In this document: piece after piece, positions 1 to 10,362 of the stretch
Layout of the letters: every line of letters starts with the position of its first letter
How positions within the stretch are numbered: the stretch's first letter is position 1
Source: Amborella trichopoda
Taxonomy: Eukaryota > Streptophyta > Magnoliopsida > Amborellales > Amborellaceae
NCBI RefSeq assembly: GCF_000471905.2
Contig: NW_006500357.1
Location: 1 to 64,000, forward strand
Direction: 5' to 3'
DNA: 64,000 bases
Translations under genes and position numbers: made by a program
Notes under the pieces: model-generated
Told to the model about the DNA's origin: nothing
The model's database searches: none
Seen by the model: only the letters and a program-made list of their open reading frames with translations

Positions 1-256
1 AAAACCGTAGATTAAATAAACTGTCGGATTAAATATTGATTAGTTAATATTTTAGTTACTTTTTTTATTTATTAGTAGTAATGGTTACAATAGAACCCCA
101 TGAAAACAAATGATAATGGCCGCCACAAACATTTGAAGTTCAACCCCACACTACACCTTTTTACTTTTTACCTTACAAAGTATTGTAACAATAAAGGATG
201 AGGAGTCCGGGTGTGGAATGAATAAAGTAGTAAGGTCCACTACGCCCCTCCTCAAA

Positions 257-271
257 TAGGTAACGGCTATT
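257..271 (+). promoter_or_regulatory. MSA-like (AACGG-core) mitotic promoter motif
   Basis: The sequence TAACGGCTA at 261-269 matches the core and 3' half of the plant mitosis-specific activator (MSA) consensus, the binding site of three-repeat MYB factors that drive G2/M genes. It lies about 210 bases upstream of the kinesin-10 start codon. Phragmoplast kinesins are typical G2/M genes, so the context fits. A single short motif can occur by chance, and the transcription start site is not known. Confidence 0.4.
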
Positions 272-325
272 TTGTTTTACTTCAAACTGTTCAAGCGCCC
301 TTCCCTTCTATTTGTCTCTCTCTCC

Positions 326-409
326 ATGGCAACAATGGGTAGCACATCCAAATTCCAAATGAGCAGGAAACAAACTCTCTCTTTCAAATTCCAAAAGAGC
401 AGGAAATAA
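326..409 (+). CDS. Upstream ORF (27 codons) before the kinesin gene
   Basis: An ATG in a favourable context (ctccATGGca) opens a 27-codon frame ending at TAA 407-409, 67 bases before the main ATG. It contains two further in-frame ATGs. It is built on a short direct repeat: a segment reading roughly TTCCAAA-GAGCAGGAAA occurs twice, near 352-370 and 388-406, and the second copy supplies the stop. If the mRNA starts upstream of 326, this uORF would be expected to reduce translation of the kinesin. Whether it lies in the 5' UTR is inference. Confidence 0.35.
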   Translation: MATMGSTSKFQMSRKQTLSFKFQKSRK

Positions 410-476
410 TCTCTCTCTAACCCAAAGAAAACCCATATTTTAGGTCAATTCTCAGTACTTGCCTGGACCTGATTTC

Positions 477-3400
477 ATGACCATGAGAACCAAATCTCCT
501 TCAAAGTCCTCCAACTCAAGAGTAAAATTGAATCCCATCACAGATGATTCCGCAATTCATGTAATTGCTCGCATGAGGCGCGAAGCATCCAACCCAAATG
601 GCAGCCACACTGAGATGATCTCCTCTGACCCTTCAATGAAAATCCTCCGAATTCAGACCGAGGAATTTTGCCGAGAATTCCATCTTGACGGGGTCTCGTT
701 TTCATCAGATGAGAATTTATGCATATTTTATCAGAAATATGTTAAAGACGGTGTACTTTCAGTCAAAGGTGGAGGCAAATCCACAATTTTGATGTATGGT
801 GCAACAGGGTCCGGAAAGAGTTATACGATGTTCGGGTCGGAAGCTGTAGAAGACCCAGGGATTGCTTTCCTTGCCCTCAATCTGATAACACAAGATTTGG
901 AAGTGAGGATCAAAGTGGTTGAGATTTATAATGAGGAAATATATGACCTCCTTGCGCCTTCTATGCCTAATAGACATGGGGAAGTTTCAAGGGCTGCACA
1001 CTTGAATCGGGTACTACCGATGAGTTTAGTTCTTGATCTTATTTCTTGTGTTTTACCCTTCTATCCCAACTCATTAGATAATGAGCATGCACGCTATGCT
1101 CCCCCAAGAGCATATTCTGTAGACTTACTCCCTCGAGTGTAAGAGCTAGTTGGAAGGATTTTTTCAATCTGAAATTTCCGCATCCAATTAATAATGGAAA
1201 ATTGTCCCATGCGCGCTGGACTGCATGACTACATTTGCGGTCCAAAAATTGTATAGCATCGATCTTAAAAAGATCGATGCAAGTAGATGTTCCATCTAAA
1301 AACAATGGAAACTAATGGTCCAAGTATTTTCTTACTAGAATTATTATTTTTAGTTCTTAAAATTTATTATTTTTTCATATTCATGATCTCCATGTTAGAG
1401 ATTAAATGTCCTTAAAAATTAAGTCAAAAGTTCCATCTCAAAAATAGATTTATTAATAGGCCCGTATTTTTACATATGCAGGCTTGGTCGCATAGAAATC
1501 GGGTCCATTAATAATTATTAAAAATTTATTTAATGGATATTAGATGATTAATCCTAATAAGAAAAAAAAAAAAGATTTTGAGTTCTTCAAAATTTGGATT
1601 TCATCTTTTGCAAATTAGATGGTCTCAGTTCAAACTCAGGATGTTTTTTTCTAGTGCTTTTTTTTATATCAATTATTAGGTTCGAGAAGTCATAGCCCCA
1701 ATTGATTGGGTCCTAAAAATACTCCTAGATTGAGTATTACCCAAGGGAGTAAATAAATATCATGCTCCCAAGGGAGCACAAAATCTTTTGGCTTAGATAA
1801 AATAATTAATAATTTTAAATAGAAATATTTCTCTTATTATCATGATGTTTTTGGCATATACTTTTATTGTGAAATATTATTAAAATGGTCAAACCACCTC
1901 AAAAAATAAATGAGTTAGTTAAAATCAATAATTTTATAGTTAGTTTTTAAAATTCCTTAAATTTAGTACCTTCTCAAGAACTTCGGCTAAAAAAACTCAA
2001 ATTCCCTTGTTCTAGGTTTGTGCCCCGTGCAAAGGAGGGGATTTGGTAATTTGATGCATTCAAGTCACTCGAGCCAAATGACCTTAATATTACATCTTCT
2101 TGTTCCAGGTTCCAAATCCGAAAATTGTTTTCTACCGAGAGATCTTATTCCACGATAAGAGGAGGCATTTTATCAATTGAGCCCCACATAATCCAACCAA
2201 GCCAAAAGGCATGAGTACGCCTGCTTGTTCTTGATTCCGAACCCAGAACATGACTTTTTTATGAAAAAATATATTTAGGTTGGTAACGGAAAACAGGCAA
2301 GGATAATTACGTCACTTAGCTCAAAAAACTAAAGTGCCTCAAATTCCAAAATGCCCTCCCCTGCTGAGGCGATTTGTACTACAAAATAGGGGCAATTTGT
2401 AAAATTCCTTAGTAGGGTGTGGTTTGTATAGAGCCAATGCTCTAACCAATCAAAGTAAAACATACCTTCAAATTGGGTCAAGAAATGTGGTTTCAATGTT
2501 GGAAAGCATTGTGATAGCCTTAAAATATATTTTCATCTCTAATTATAAACTTTAAAACTTAAAAAATAGTACAGGTCAAGCAAATTTAAAAAAACTTGAA
2601 ATTCTTGAAATTTGACAATCCAAAAATGCATTACAAAATGCATTATTTCCAAAACTTGAAATCGATTTTTTTCTCATGTCCATGCATGTTGAGGTCAAGA
2701 TTATCAATTTGAGGATATTTGGGCATCAAAATAACTTCTAGTGAAATTTTTGAGATGCGCTTTAATTTGATTGTTTAGAGCCTCACATTTAAATAAACGT
2801 TTCCCTTTTTAGTAGAGTAAGGTGCCCAAGTGAAACAAAATTTAAATATAATTCTATGTTGGTAAATTAGTTCAATTAACCATCATTAATTTTTGAAGTG
2901 GTTTGACATCTTTTCAACTTGCATCTTATTTTTCTCTGTTAATTATTTCGAAAGATGATTTTATGCTTGAAATTTCAATATAGATTATCATATAGTTTAA
3001 AAGATTTCGTGAACAAATATTTACCAACAAGAAATCCCATTTTTTTTTTTTATCTGGTTTTGAAAGTTACTCATTTTTGTCGCCCACAACCAGCGGTTTA
3101 GTTTATTCTTTCTTATTGAACACTTATCTCGAGATATTCCCCGAGTAAAACCAAATTCCAAGCAGCTTTCAGTCCCTTGCCTTTTCAGGGAAATTCAAAG
3201 AATCTAAACAAATGCAATATCATATAATCTGGTTTCCATACATGGCTCGCATAATTTCTGCATAATCCCCAAAAGAAATGTGTATAATCCAATTATGTGG
3301 ATTGTAAAAAAGAAGTTTGAATTTGGATATCATGTTAAATATGGTTGTCCTGTTTTTTCTTCAATATGACTCGTTTGAAGGTGAGGTTGCAGGGTAGAAT

Positions 3401-5624
3401 GACAAAAGTCGCTAATGCTTGCTCGATTCATGGGAGCGATGCTCAAAGAGTTGTGGAAGAGATTGAGAAAGTGGAGAAAAAACGTAGCACTAGAAGTACA
3501 AATTGTAATGCAAGGAGCTCTCGGAGCCACTGCATGGTAAAATCATTCCCTTCCTCTCTCTCTCTCTCTCTCTCTCTCTCAAGGTGCTTCGAATCTCGCA
3601 GACATTATGAAGTTTCATATAAAACAGTCTCTCTCTCTCTCTCAAGCTGCTTTGAATCATGTTTACTTTCTGAAATTTCATAAAACATCTCTCTCTCTGA
3701 AGCTGCTTCGAATCTTTCTCATTCTGCTTCAAATCACCCATCCTTGATGAAGTTTCATATAGAACAGATAATAATCGATGTGCCTCAAGTCGGAGGAAGG
3801 TTAACATTAGTGGACATGGCTGGTTCGGAGAATATAGAACAGGCAGGACATGCCCAAGGTGCACAGAATAAAATGCAGGTCGAGTTTTACTTTCTAATTC
3901 TGGTTCAAACAAATTGTAATTGGATTAACAAAATAAAATGGGTTTACTCAGTTTTCTTATTCAAAATGGAAAACAGACAGGGAAAATCAATCAAGGAAAT
4001 GCAGCACTTAAAAGGGTTGTGGAGTCCATAGCAAATGGAGGTAGCCATGTACCCTACAGGGACAGCAAGCTCACAATGCTTCTTCAGGTAAAAGGAAATT
4101 CTGGCAAGCCATGTTATAGTATTTTCTTACTCACTCTTAGGTTAACATACTTCAATCTCTTTTGTCTCAAAGGACTCTTTCCAAGATGAAAAATCAAGAC
4201 TTCTCATGATTCTTTGTGCGAGTGCTGAGCCCAAGAATATTCAAAAGACAATTGCAACTTTTGAATATGGTTCTAAAGCAAAATCAATAGTGAGATTGCC
4301 AGGATCACCTATCACACAGAAGCCTGGCGGCCCAGGTGACCAGAGATCAGTAACAGGGCTCAAAGCTAAAATCTCTTACATGGAAACCTTTATTTCAAAA
4401 CTTCAAGAAGAGATATTGTCTAAAGATGAGAAAAGAATGACAGCTGAAGAAGAACTGGCATATGAGCGAGACAAAGCAGAAAGGCTGACAAGCTTACTGG
4501 TTAGAGAGAGAAACAAGGCAGTTGAAGCAAATGTTAAGATGGGTCAATTTTTCAATAAAGTTCTCCATTTAGCCAATACAATAGATAGAAGAGAGAAGAA
4601 TTTCATACACGAAGTCAAACAACATGTGGAAAATATTGATGATTATATTGAAAAGTTGGAGCAGATAGCATCAAAATTGATGAGACTTCCTGAACTCCAA
4701 CAGATACAACACTCTGAACCAGAGATAACTAAAGATGGGTGGCAGGAGAAGGGAGAAATCAGAGAGGAAAACGGTTATTACAGATCAGAGGTAGCAGCTG
4801 ATGCTCACCCCTCTCCTTTGCGAACCAAGAAACTAACCCCTTTGAATAGCTGGGATGAAGAGATCCAATTCTTCAATATCGGAGATCTGAAACAAAATGA
4901 AGTTATCTGTGGCTCAAGTGAAGAAGAGTTTGAGGACACATTACCACCCCAAGGAGAAATTAGTCAGGTGGATGGTCTGAGAACTCTGTCAATCAAAGAC
5001 ACCGAGGTAGAAAACCAAGTCGAACAGATCAAGAAGGATGATAACAAAGTACATGAAGATAGCGGTAGGCAATTGCCCATGCAGGACAGTGTATCTTCCT
5101 TCACGGCACAAGGCTTTCTGGATCGTGGTCATTGGGGTGGAGGGTTGTCGTTTACTGGTTGGCTTCCTAGGATCCCAGAAGGAATAAATGAGGGAGAGGA
5201 CGATGATTCCTTAGAAAGTGGAGAATTGGAGAGGGAAAGAGATAGACCCATAGATTTCTTTGAGCTTCAGAAAGATGATAATTTCAAAGAACTTCGCAAG
5301 AAAACTTGCAACTCATCCGTAACTGAGACAGAGATGCTTGATCCCGAAGCTGAAGGGATTTCCTTGGAGAGAGATGTGTTAAGTTTCACACAGGCCCAAA
5401 GGAAAAAGAACACTGAATTGCAGAACAGTCATGAAGTCAGAAGAGAAAGCAAACATGAGAAGGATGCTAGAGATAAGGGGCGGCAGAGTCACTCAGAGGA
5501 GGAGGTAGAGTTCTTAGCTATGCTGGTCGGGTTGCCTCCACTTTCAGGAAAAGAGTCAAAGAGGATGGGGAATGGAACATTGGAGTACCAGCTAAACAAG
5601 TCACAGTTGGATTGCCGATATTAA
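477..5624 (+). CDS. Kinesin-10 family motor (PAKRP2 / KIN-10-like), five exons
   Basis: Plus-end-type kinesin with an N-terminal motor; the closest known relatives act at the phragmoplast during cytokinesis. I infer exons 477-1010, 3381-3536, 3768-3878, 3977-4087 and 4173-5624. All junctions are GT-AG and all are phase 0, giving about 787 residues. The P-loop GATGSGKS and NEEIYDLL are in exon 1, switch I NARSSRSHC in exon 2, switch II DMAGSE in exon 3, and the YRDSKLTMLLQ helix crosses exons 4 and 5. The last exon encodes the neck, a coiled coil and an acidic tail. The first in-frame ATG is 477 (another at 483); the frame is open from a TTG at 459 but that is not a likely start. The exon 1 donor at 1011 was chosen over 984 because it preserves motor spacing. 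Motor motifs look intact, so the gene is probably functional. The exact KIN-10 paralogue is not resolved. Confidence 0.88.
1011..3380 (+). other. Intron 1 of the kinesin gene (2.37 kb)
   Basis: AT-rich non-coding sequence between the inferred donor GTACTA and the acceptor TTGAAG. I see no recognisable element or gene in it. It contains a small dyad around 1740-1790 (CTCCCAAGGGAG-like) and several A/T runs. Confidence 0.6.
3554..3700 (+). repeat. (CT)n microsatellite cluster in kinesin intron 2
   Basis: Three runs of CT dinucleotides (about 3554-3582, 3629-3644 and 3690-3699) alternate with a short repeated segment reading roughly GCTGCTTCGAATC. They lie within the intron between the exons ending at 3536 and starting at 3768. 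The repeated segment suggests that a microsatellite and its flank were duplicated together. Confidence 0.8.
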
Positions 5625-6779
5625 TATTGGGTGCTCCTCACAAACAATCTCTCAACACAGAGTGCAAAGGACTCCCCAGTCCTGCAATAGAAGGCGACAT
5701 TTATCTGTATGCAAAAAGTACCCATGAGATATTTGAAAAGTTCTGCTTTATTAATTAGAGGAATTGCGACCGCTGGAAGCATCCAACTTCTAAGACTAGT
5801 ATCCCGCCCATGCAAAAGCCTCACCACCCAAGTCCTCCATGACTTTAAACATTGAAATTGCGGCATAGTGAATTTTTTATAGTTACGTAAAAATCCTTCA
5901 ACCTTTATACCTACACATACATGTGTGTGTACACATTCTCATAGTATCTTACTATACGACCATATTATATTTTCAATTGAAACTCCTGATCAATGCTGAT
6001 TATTCTGTATTTTCTCCACAATCATCATAGAAATTCCAAATTCCTTCTTGGTCGCATTCCATGATTGATAAGCAAAGGGAAATAGACACGAGAGACTGTG
6101 TGTCATGCACATAACCTTCCAAGACATCATCGAGGACTTACGCATGTCGAATGCCCCTTTCATCCCTAAGGTGATGACAAATTCCTCTCACAATCTTAAA
6201 AAAGTTCAACATATAACAGATGGAAGCACCAAAGTGCAAAAGAAACATAATGAAACATTAATTTCAGGAATGTGAGGTTTGCGGCAATATCTTTGTCTTC
6301 TATCCATTTTGATTACAATATCAGGATTTCTCATAACAGCATCAAGGATGATAAACTTTTGGTCCCCATCCAGCAGGAGATATTTTACTTACTTATACAC
6401 AACTTACCATAAGTGCAGTGCCAGGCAAATCGATAGCAAGTTCTTGATGTTTCCATACTTAATACGAGATTGCCTGTCCATGGTATTTCTGGAAAGAGCT
6501 TTTCCAGATTCCAAAGTGATTGCTGCCACTGTTTGGTTGGGCCATTCCAGAAGAAAAAGCCATAAGGCAAGCAATCCTCATTGCCATTGCTAAACCTTTC
6601 CCACTGAATTCAAAGCATGAAGAGTTTCACAAGAACATGGAACTTTTAAGAAACTCTCTTTCACTTCCAAAGTTTCTGCACGAACCCAAGTATTGAAGAA
6701 AACTCAACCAATCAAGCCAAATGGGGCAGAGAAAACAATCTTGGACATTCCAATGACCATTTCATCTTCCATCTTTCTT
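5625..6779. other. Kinesin 3' flank, no recognisable gene
   Basis: This covers the 3' UTR and downstream flank of the kinesin gene. Short open frames exist on both strands (for example 5621-5866 and 6385-6570 on the minus strand), but I recognise no family. They could be host exon debris or noise. Confidence 0.5.
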
Positions 6780-7148
6780 ACCTGCTACCCCTTACGAGCC
6801 TGGTGTGATGGTCGACTATGGAATGACAAGTGGGCTAGATCATCAAGATGCAACAATGGCGTTAAGCCCTTCACCACTTCATCCATTGAAGACCGAAATT
6901 CGGGATCCCTGCTTAGGCAATAGTATGCTAACTGTGCAACCTTTGCACTCCTTTGATTGAGTAATTCAGTTCCAAACGAGGGTCTACTAGTTGGTGAAGC
7001 TTCCTCTTGTCTGCCAAACGGGGGAGGGCCCAAGCTACCAAATTTTGCTCCCCACCAGGACGATTCTTATCTATGGATCGTCGACCTGTTAGAATCTCTA
7101 GTAACACAACGCCGAAGCTACACACATCACTTTTAGAGGTCAGGCGCC
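6780..7148 (-). pseudogene. Receptor-like cytoplasmic kinase (RLCK VII / PBS1-like), last exon, frameshifted
   Basis: The minus strand encodes the C-terminal lobe of a Ser/Thr kinase of the RLCK VII class. It includes [19 protein letters not shown] (kinase subdomain IX), then [18 protein letters not shown], and in another frame [13 protein letters not shown] and SSMDEVV (subdomain XI). The exon begins at a good acceptor (TTTTATAG before 7148). Reading passes from one frame to another near 6945, in a short A run, consistent with loss of a single base. The usual VYSFG is VCSFG, and the conserved RPSM is RSSM. No N-terminal lobe or catalytic-loop exon is visible upstream (7.15-9 kb), so this is a fragment. 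Members of this family act in immune and hormone signalling at the plasma membrane; this copy is unlikely to. Confidence 0.8.
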
Positions 7149-7619
7149 CTATAAAAGAACAAATTCAGAAAAGGATAGATCAGCTTTGATCAATGATAGA
7201 TAAAGTTACTCAAAATTTGAACACGATGTTCTTTTCCCATTCATAAGTAATATTCTATTTTAGTGAGCATATGAAATGTGAGAGTCACCAAGAAACAATA
7301 GAATGACTTCATTCAGCTTCAAGAACTTAGCATCCCCAAGATTTTTAAGTGCATACAGTCATAATTGGCGGGGTGTATTTCTCATTGGGAAAACAAAGAG
7401 ACAGAAGCATATTTTTAGAGAAAAAAAAAAGGGAAACAAAGAAATAGAAGCATGAATTGGGTTCACTCTCAACCTTCTCCAAATAAAGCAAATCAACGAA
7501 CCAGAACTACAATAATAAATAATCAGTAAAGAATACGACCCCAGATGCTGCAATTCCTACACATTCAGTACATAAAATACTTGCAATGAAAGCATAGAAT
7601 GAGTATTAAAGGGTGTGGA

Positions 7620-8375
7620 ACTTTAACAAGCGTTAATGGCTATATTGAACATGGAGTCATGATACAAATAAAGTATGGTGATGTAGCCCAGAATCCTACT
7701 CTTGAGTATCTAAATAAAAAAGAGAAGCTTAAAGTTTACAAGAAGAACCGTAGAAAGGCAAAATAGCCATTGAATATATCTTTTTATGTCTTTTTCTTAT
7801 TTTTTGAATCATTTTATTTACTTAGGAGTATATAAGTAGTAATTTTTAATCTTTTATGTCTTTTATTCACTTTAAAATCTTTTATAATAAATGGCTATGA
7901 TTAAATTAGATGGATGACCAAGATTAAGTCTTGCTTGGGGCTTTCTTATATAAGAGATGTACTCAAGCATAATAAAGCAGCTCTTTCTTTTATCTCTGGT
8001 TTTTGCATCGTTTTCGAATTTTAGATCTTCTTGTCATCTGTTCACTAAAACCTAGCTCCAAGCTACTAGGTATGCGCCAAGTTGGTATAAGAGCCCCACG
8101 ATCTCTACGGTACTCTAGTATTGTTTGTACAATAATATAGCACAGTACAGCATTGTTCACTGAATAGTACTGTAGCATGGTATAATATCGCTGTACAAAC
8201 GGTAATATGGGATCTGCTTTTTTGCCCTAGATCAACAACCATGCCTCCACATAGAGAAAAATGAGGAAAAGCAACAATTGTAGATGCCTTTGTTAGAGAC
8301 GGGATTGCAAATCTTAAGGAGATTAGTCGAAATCGTAGCTCCATCAACCTACTGCTCCAGCAAAAATAGGAATAT
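7620..8375 (+). mobile_element. Truncated LTR retroelement: LTR, PBS and start of gag
   Basis: An LTR-like segment ends in CA at 8079. It contains a TATA box (TATATAAG, 7947-7954) and a polyadenylation signal (AATAAA, 7971-7976) in the right order. Three bases later TGGTATAAGAGCC (8083-8095) resembles the tRNA-Met primer-binding site TGGTATCAGAGC. An ATG at 8241 then opens a gag-like frame (MPPHREK, then a stop) that continues in frame to about 8370. The 5' LTR boundary near 7620 is a guess. The rest of the element and the other LTR are absent. Confidence 0.55.
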
Positions 8376-8475
8376 GTTATTTATAAAACAAAGTATCAGG
8401 ACCCTTTTTACTACTCTCTGACTCGTGATACTGTTCAAATAATAAAAATAGCAGGAAAGAAACAAGAAAACCTTA

Positions 8476-8549
8476 CAGGCAAAAGCAGAAAACCTACCTT
8501 CAATTTCAATCTACAGGCATAACCAGAAAACCTACCATCAATTTCAATA
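8476..8549 (-). repeat. 38-bp tandem duplication at an exon/intron junction
   Basis: On the minus strand a segment reading ATTGAAATTGA-GGTAGGTTTTCTG-TT-TGCCTGTA occurs twice in tandem with four or so differences. The first copy carries the splice donor of the PDZ exon and the second duplicates that donor. Confidence 0.8.
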
Positions 8550-8614
8550 AGCTCTTCTCCTTCATGTATGCCGGCATCAGCACCTGGGCTTCCCTCTATA
8601 CTTGACAGAATAAC
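8536..8614 (-). pseudogene. Isolated PDZ exon of a C-terminal-processing protease (CtpA-like)
   Basis: A 79-base minus-strand exon is bounded by a strong acceptor (ACTCACAG) and a strong donor (GTAGGT). It encodes VILSSIEGSPGADAGIHEGE followed by ELIEID, the carboxylate-binding-loop side of a PDZ domain. The spacing and wording resemble plant C-terminal processing peptidases, the family that matures photosystem II D1 in the thylakoid lumen. No catalytic Ser/Lys exon is visible on either side. The exon itself is intact. It is therefore either a fragment of a dispersed gene or one exon of a gene with very long introns that leaves the recognisable region. Confidence 0.55.
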
Positions 8615-9067
8615 CTGTGAGTCAATCAAAATTAGAAAGCATGAAATGTAAACAATAATTGTAGACATTTAAAACTTAGCTCCAGACGGTTAAGTAGTAA
8701 TTAATGCGATAACCCTATAAGGAATCCAAGCAAAACTCCAATAATGTACTGCCCCATGGGAGCAGTCCAGCTTTAAGTACAGAATATTGGTTTTAATTCA
8801 AACTTCTCGAGCAAATTCAAAGTTCCATGATAAATAAACAATTGTGAATTATCATATCGATGTCCAAAATAGGTCAAATTTGATGGTCAGGCCATAGCAG
8901 ATAAACATAGAGAATAATAACACCAAAGAATAATCCAAATTAGGCATTACCAAATTCCTTAGTCAACAAAGTTAAAGCACACTCCAGACTTCTTTCCCAG
9001 CTTGCGAAGCGAAAACGAAAAAAATATATGTAATTTTAATATTCCAAGCCAAAAGAAAGAACGAAAA

Positions 9068-9266
9068 ACCACTAAAATCAGAGAGGCTCCAATTACATTG
9101 TTTTATTTTGTCATTTAGCTATTAAAAAGGCACTAGAAAAACCACTCCAATTACAATGTTTTATTTTGTCATTTAGCAATTAAAAAGGCAACAGAAAAAC
9201 CACTAAAATCACATAAAGACTCTAATTACCTTGTTTTATTTTGTCATTTAACAATTAAAAAGGCAA
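9068..9266. repeat. Tandem repeat, about 70 bp, three copies
   Basis: Three head-to-tail units share the pattern AAAACCACTAAAATCA, then CTCCAATTACATTGTTTTATT, TTGTCATTTAGC and ATTAAAAAGGCA. The middle unit has lost its AAAATCA part. No coding content. Confidence 0.85.
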
Positions 9267-9356
9267 TGCAGTTTCCATAGTCATATGTGGGATTCTTATT
9301 TGTATCGCATCCATTATGCAAATGTCATCAATCAGATTTCATGCTTAGAGATCCAT

Positions 9357-9620
9357 TAGTTTAAGATATTTGTTGCTATTGTTATTTAATTGAAGGTATT
9401 TTGTTATTGTTGATATTTAATCTCATTGTTATATATCTGATCATCTTAATTCTGCTATCATTTTAGGGGCTCCTTTTTCTATTTCAGAAGCCTTTTCAAC
9501 ATAAAAAGCTGAATAGCTCCAAGGTGATGACTATTAAAAGAAACAATAGCAACAAATAACTTAAACTAATAATAGAACACTTTCAATTAAATAACAATAA
9601 CAACAAATATTTTAAAATAA
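9357..9620. repeat. Fold-back: inverted repeat around a viral RT fragment
   Basis: The segment at 9357-9398 (TTAGTTTAAGATATTTGTTG, then CTATTGTTATTTAATTGAAG) recurs as its reverse complement at about 9580-9618. A partial reverse complement also occurs at 9541-9568. Between the arms, about 9470-9535 matches the minus-strand RT region of the nearby pararetrovirus at 12885-12950. A small viral fragment therefore sits in the loop of a potential hairpin. Confidence 0.7.
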
Positions 9621-9682
9621 ACAATAGGAAGCTTACATGGTAGGTTTGATACAGATAGGGTAAGCTTGATGTACCAACAGGT

Positions 9683-9876
9683 ATGGTTTACTTCTGCTCA
9701 AACCAAGCACTCAGACAGACTCAAACCAAGCACTCAAACAAAACTCTTAAAACACTTAAACAAACCAAACACTCAAGAAAACTCTCCGTCTGTTTTCGAA
9801 TGCCTTCATCTTCTTCTCTGCTTCTCTTATCTAGGGGAAGGAGTCGGACTTCAAAATGTTTTAAGTCCGCACTGAC
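9683..9876 (-). promoter_or_regulatory. Second, decayed copy of the pararetrovirus promoter/leader segment
   Basis: This stretch repeats 10227-10380, sharing CAAACCAAGCACTCAGACA, CTGTTTTCG, CCTTCATCTTCTTCT and GGGGAAGGAGTC. The TATA position is altered (minus strand CTAGATAAGA) and the TGACGTCA palindrome is lost. It is joined directly to the first codons of the movement-protein region at about 9877, a junction not found in the plus copy. Confidence 0.7.
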
Positions 9877-10020
9877 ATCGATAATGTTCTGGATAAATTT
9901 GTCATTTTGATTTTTATCTTAATCTGAGTCAACTGGAAACAGTCCCTACACCTTTTCTGCCCTTCTGGCTTAACGGTGATCTTTGGGTTATAGCAACTTT
10001 AGGTTTTTGACAAAAATCTA
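9877..10020 (-). other. Pararetrovirus leader and first codons of movement protein (minus copy)
   Basis: This segment is the reverse complement of 15800-15950 in the plus copy, including the leader with AAGATCACCGT and the shared start region of the movement-protein frame. Similarity stops abruptly at 9877. The base stretch corresponding to the primer-binding site (about 10065-10080) keeps little more than GTATTA and does not read as a tRNA-Met PBS. Confidence 0.75.
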
Positions 10021-10156
10021 AATATGCAAAAGTTTTTTAGTTCAACGGGGTATACTTAATACTAACAAAACAACTGTATGAACTAGGCATATACTTCAAA
10101 ACATATATATACTGTATAAACCGATTTGCCTAGTTTATCAAAAAACTATTTTCTTT

Positions 10157-10200
10157 CAAATAATTGTTATTTGAGTCAGATATCAAAAAACAATTATTTG
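10157..10200. repeat. Perfect 12-bp inverted repeat in the viral leader region
   Basis: CAAATAATTGTT at 10157-10168 and AACAATTATTTG at 10189-10200 can form a 12-bp stem with a 20-base loop. The right arm and its flank match the plus copy at 18857-18893, a coat/protease linker, so a coding-region piece appears to have been spliced in here in reverse. Confidence 0.75.
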
Positions 10201-10333
10201 ATATTCTATTAATAAAAAGACAAATTCAAACCAAGCACTCAGACAAACTCTTACAAACAAACACTCAAACAAACCAAGAAATCAAGAAAACACTCTGCCT
10301 GTTTTCGGAAGCCTTCATCTTCTTCTTTACTTC

Positions 10334-10362
10334 TTTTATATAGGGGAAGGAGTCTGACGTCA
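10334..10362 (-). promoter_or_regulatory. 35S-like pregenomic promoter core (TATA plus TGACGTCA)
   Basis: On the minus strand TGACGTCA (10362-10355), a palindromic TGACG/bZIP-type site, is followed 11 bases later by CTATATAAAA (10343-10334), itself preceded by CCTTCC. This resembles the CaMV 35S layout of TGACG elements upstream of a TATATAA box. It sits just downstream of the polyprotein C-terminus and upstream of the leader, where a caulimovirid pregenomic promoter belongs. Confidence 0.65.

Noticed and set aside
459..476. Kinesin start at 459
   Set aside because: The codon at 459 is TTG. The first ATG in frame is 477.
1039..1305. Open frame antisense to the kinesin exon 1/intron 1 boundary
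   Set aside because: No recognisable domain; overlaps a well-supported exon and intron.
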